DNA of 49,202 nt from Chimaeribacter coloradensis. GTDB lineage: Bacteria; Pseudomonadota; Gammaproteobacteria; Enterobacterales; Enterobacteriaceae. The notes under the pieces were generated by a model that did not search any database, had not been told where the DNA came from, and worked only from the letters and a program-made list of their open reading frames with translations. Each line of letters starts with the position of its first letter. The first letter of the stretch is position 1. A program made the position numbers and the translations under genes. Location: positions 1 to 49,202 of the forward strand of contig NZ_PJZH01000029.1 in assembly GCF_002858715.1 (NCBI RefSeq), in the 5' to 3' direction. This document shows positions 47,172-49,202 of the stretch, piece after piece.

Positions 47172-47908
47172 CCATTCTGGTGACCCGCCCTTCCCCGTCA
47201 GGCGAACAGTTGGTCAGCCGGTTACGCCAGCTTGGCCTGGCCGCGTATCACGCGCCGCTGATTGCGTTCACCCCGGGGCGGGACGTGGCCACCCTGCCGG
47301 ATCGCCTTGCCGCTCTGGCACCGGGCGATCTGGTGTTTGTTTTGTCGCAGCATGTGGTGGATTACGCCCACCGCGCCCTGACCCTCCGCAAGGCGGCCTG
47401 GCCCGCGCACCTTCACTATTATGCCATCGGCCGGACCACCGGCCTGAAACTCCATACCCTGACCAGCCTGCCGGTAACCTACCCACCGGGCAGCGAAACC
47501 AGCGAAACCCTGCTCTGCCTGCCTGACCTGCAACAGGTCACCGGCAAACAGGCGCTGATCCTGCGCGGCAACGGCGGCCGGGAGCTGCTGGCTGAGACCC
47601 TGGCGGAACGCGGGGCCGACGTCAGCTATTGCGAATGCTACCAGCGCAGCCCCATCCACTATGACGGCAGTGAGCAGAGCGCCCACTGGCAACGGATGGG
47701 CGTCAGCAGGCTGGTGGTCACCAGCGGTGAAATGTTACAACAGCTCTATACTTTAGTTCCTGATTACTATCGGACTTCATGGTTGCTGCGCTGCAACCTG
47801 ATAGTGGTAAGTGAACGCCTGGCAACACTGGCGCGCCGGCTTGGCTGGCAGGATGTCCGTGTTGCTGACAATGCCGATAATGACGCGCTGATCCGCGCGC
47901 TACAATAA
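47168..47908 (+). CDS. hemD: uroporphyrinogen-III synthase
   Basis: Closes hydroxymethylbilane with inversion of ring D to uroporphyrinogen III, the branch point of heme and siroheme. The 246 residues equal E. coli HemD, with the two-domain pattern: [27 protein letters not shown] at the start, [10 protein letters not shown] between domains, [22 protein letters not shown] and [11 protein letters not shown]. The family is weakly conserved; position between hemC and hemX confirms it. ATGA overlap with hemC. Confidence 0.96.
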   Translation: MTILVTRPSPSGEQLVSRLRQLGLAAYHAPLIAFTPGRDVATLPDRLAALAPGDLVFVLSQHVVDYAHRALTLRKAAWPAHLHYYAIGRTTGLKLHTLTSLPVTYPPGSETSETLLCLPDLQQVTGKQALILRGNGGRELLAETLAERGADVSYCECYQRSPIHYDGSEQSAHWQRMGVSRLVVTSGEMLQQLYTLVPDYYRTSWLLRCNLIVVSERLATLARRLGWQDVRVADNADNDALIRALQ

Positions 47909-47930
47909 CCTGACTATGGGATGTGCCAAC

Positions 47931-49058
47931 ATGACGGAACAAAAAACCCCATCCGCGCCGGTAGATGAGATCACGCCAGCGGTGGAGACACCCCTCCAGC
48001 CAGATGCTGAACCCCGCAAGGCGCACCGCACTGGGCTGGTGCTGGGTGCCGTGGCCATTGCGCTGGCCCTCGCCCTGAGCGCCGGCCTTTACTACCACGG
48101 GCAGCAGCAGGCCAGGGCGCAGTTGGCAGAGAACCAGGCCCTGCGCACGCAGTTAACCGCATTGCAGCAGAGCCAGCAGCAGGATAAACAGCAGCAGAGC
48201 ACACTGCTGCAACAGCAGGCCGGTGCGCTGCAAAATGCCGGTCAGCAACAGGCGGCGCTGGCGCGCCAGCTGAATGAGTTGCAGGAGAAGGTCGCGACCA
48301 TTTCCGGCAGTGATGCCAAAACCTGGCTGCTGGCGCAGGCTGATTTTCTGGTCAAACTCGCCGGGCGCAAGCTCTGGAGCGATCAGGACGTCACCACCGC
48401 GGCAGCCCTGCTGAAAAGCGCTGACGCCAGCCTGGCGGACATGAATGACCCGAGCCTGCTGGAGGCGCGCCGCGCAATTACCGAAGACGTCAGCGCGCTG
48501 TCGGTGGTGTCGCAGGTCGATTTCGACGGCATCATTCTGAAAGTGAACCAGCTCTCCAATCAGGTCGATAACCTGCGCCTGGCCGATGACAACACCGATG
48601 ATTCGCCGATGGACGAAGACAGCAGCGAGCTGTCTGCGTCGCTGGCCGAGTGGCGGCAGAACCTGACCAAAAGCTGGCACAACTTTATGGATGACTTCAT
48701 CACCATCCGCCGCCGTGACACCAGCGCCGAGCCGCTGCTGGCCCCAAATCAGGATGTTTACCTGCGTGAAAACATCCGCTCGCGTCTGTTAGTGGCCGCC
48801 CAGGCGGTGCCGCGCCATCAGAACGAAGTGTACAAACAGTCGCTGGAGACGGTCTCCGGCTGGGTGCGCTCTTACTTTGATGCCAATGACCCGGCCACCA
48901 AGGCCTTCCTGGACGATCTGGATAACCTGAGCCAGCAATCTATTTCGATGGATGTGCCTGCGGAACTGAAGAGCCAGCCGATGCTGGAAAAACTGATGCA
49001 GACGCGCGTCCGTAACCTGCTGGCGCAAGCGCCGGCTTCCGCCAATCAGGAGGGCTAA
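47931..49058 (+). CDS. hemX: HemX, membrane-anchored protein of the hem operon
   Basis: A 375-residue inner-membrane protein with a charged cytosolic start, one helix near residues 36-58 ([20 protein letters not shown]), a Gln-rich coiled-coil periplasmic segment (about 60-115) and the conserved domain with [33 protein letters not shown] and [29 protein letters not shown]. Often labelled uroporphyrinogen-III C-methyltransferase, but no SAM-binding motif is seen, so that label is not supported. ATG 47931 was chosen by homology; an in-frame ATG lies five codons earlier. Confidence 0.94.
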   Translation: MTEQKTPSAPVDEITPAVETPLQPDAEPRKAHRTGLVLGAVAIALALALSAGLYYHGQQQARAQLAENQALRTQLTALQQSQQQDKQQQSTLLQQQAGALQNAGQQQAALARQLNELQEKVATISGSDAKTWLLAQADFLVKLAGRKLWSDQDVTTAAALLKSADASLADMNDPSLLEARRAITEDVSALSVVSQVDFDGIILKVNQLSNQVDNLRLADDNTDDSPMDEDSSELSASLAEWRQNLTKSWHNFMDDFITIRRRDTSAEPLLAPNQDVYLRENIRSRLLVAAQAVPRHQNEVYKQSLETVSGWVRSYFDANDPATKAFLDDLDNLSQQSISMDVPAELKSQPMLEKLMQTRVRNLLAQAPASANQEG

Positions 49059-49061
49059 AAC

Positions 49062-49202
49062 ATGATTCGTGTTTTGGTGCTGTTCCTTATCCTGATTGCC
49101 GGCATCGTCGTCGGGCCGCTGCTGGCGGGCCACCAGGGCTACGTGCTGATCCAGACCGACAACTACAACATTGAGACCAGCGTAACCGGGCTGGTGATCA
49201 TG
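49062..49202 (+). CDS. hemY: HemY N-terminus (3' end outside window)
   Basis: The first 47 codons start MIRVLVLFLILIAGIVVGPL and continue with the HemY-typical HQGYVLIQTDNYNIETSVTG, then run off the window. HemY is an inner-membrane TPR protein of the enterobacterial hem operon, implicated in late tetrapyrrole synthesis. It begins 3 bases after hemX; AGGAGGG lies 10 to 16 bases upstream of the ATG. Confidence 0.93.
   Translation, partial: MIRVLVLFLILIAGIVVGPLLAGHQGYVLIQTDNYNIETSVTGLVIM

Noticed and set aside
47931-49058. Usual label of HemX as uroporphyrinogen-III methyltransferase.
   Set aside because: No SAM-binding motif is present; the protein is a membrane-anchored coiled-coil type.

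Overview
This window is a gene-dense, GC-rich (by eye about 60% G+C) piece of chromosome from a member of the order Enterobacterales. Nearly every protein aligns along its full length with an Escherichia coli K-12 counterpart. The base composition and several non-E. coli neighbours (a DUF1820 gene, an AbrB-family permease, an AEC permease, a fold-type-I aminotransferase) point outside Escherichia, for example towards a Serratia- or Yersinia-like lineage. The genus cannot be fixed from the sequence alone. No transposase, integrase, phage gene, CRISPR array, tRNA or rRNA was seen.

Layout. (1) 1-4973: end of dlhH, metE, divergent metR, and yigM, whose 3' end overlaps metR. (2) 5172-27110: a block that matches, in order, the E. 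coli 76-77 min region: yhhA, [AEC permease], ugpQCEAB, [aminotransferase], livFGMHK, panM, rpoH, ftsXEY, rsmD, yhhL, [DUF1820], yhhN, tusA, yhhQ, dcrB. Bracketed genes are absent from the E. coli order, and E. coli livJ, yhhM and zntA are missing here. (3) 27168-49202: back to the E. coli 86 min region: yigL, pldB, rhtB, rhtC, recQ, pldA, yigI, rarD, [AbrB family], corA, uvrD, yigB, xerC, yigA, dapF, lptM, cyaA, and divergent hemC-hemD-hemX-hemY. In E. coli yigL and yigM are neighbours, so the ugp-liv-fts block sits exactly between them. cyaY is missing from its usual place beside cyaA.

Functions. metE and metR make and control cobalamin-independent methionine synthesis. ugpBAECQ imports and processes glycerol-3-phosphate diesters under a clear Pho box. 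livKHMGF imports branched-chain amino acids. rpoH, ftsY and ftsEX couple heat shock, membrane-protein targeting and division. tusA and yhhQ serve tRNA modification, and yhhQ has a good candidate preQ1 riboswitch. recQ, uvrD (with LexA box) and xerC act on DNA. dapF supplies diaminopimelate, cyaA makes cAMP, and hemCDXY makes the tetrapyrrole precursor.

No wholly new system is evident; this is conserved core genome. The most rewarding signals are regulatory: the corA leader with a 23-codon, nearly leaderless ORF that ends on a hairpin, the preQ1 riboswitch on yhhQ, an attenuator between the LexA-controlled uvrD promoter and its gene, a terminator between livF and the aminotransferase, and an unexplained 12-bp inverted repeat between ftsX and rpoH. 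Gene losses and the block junctions are the other points of interest.
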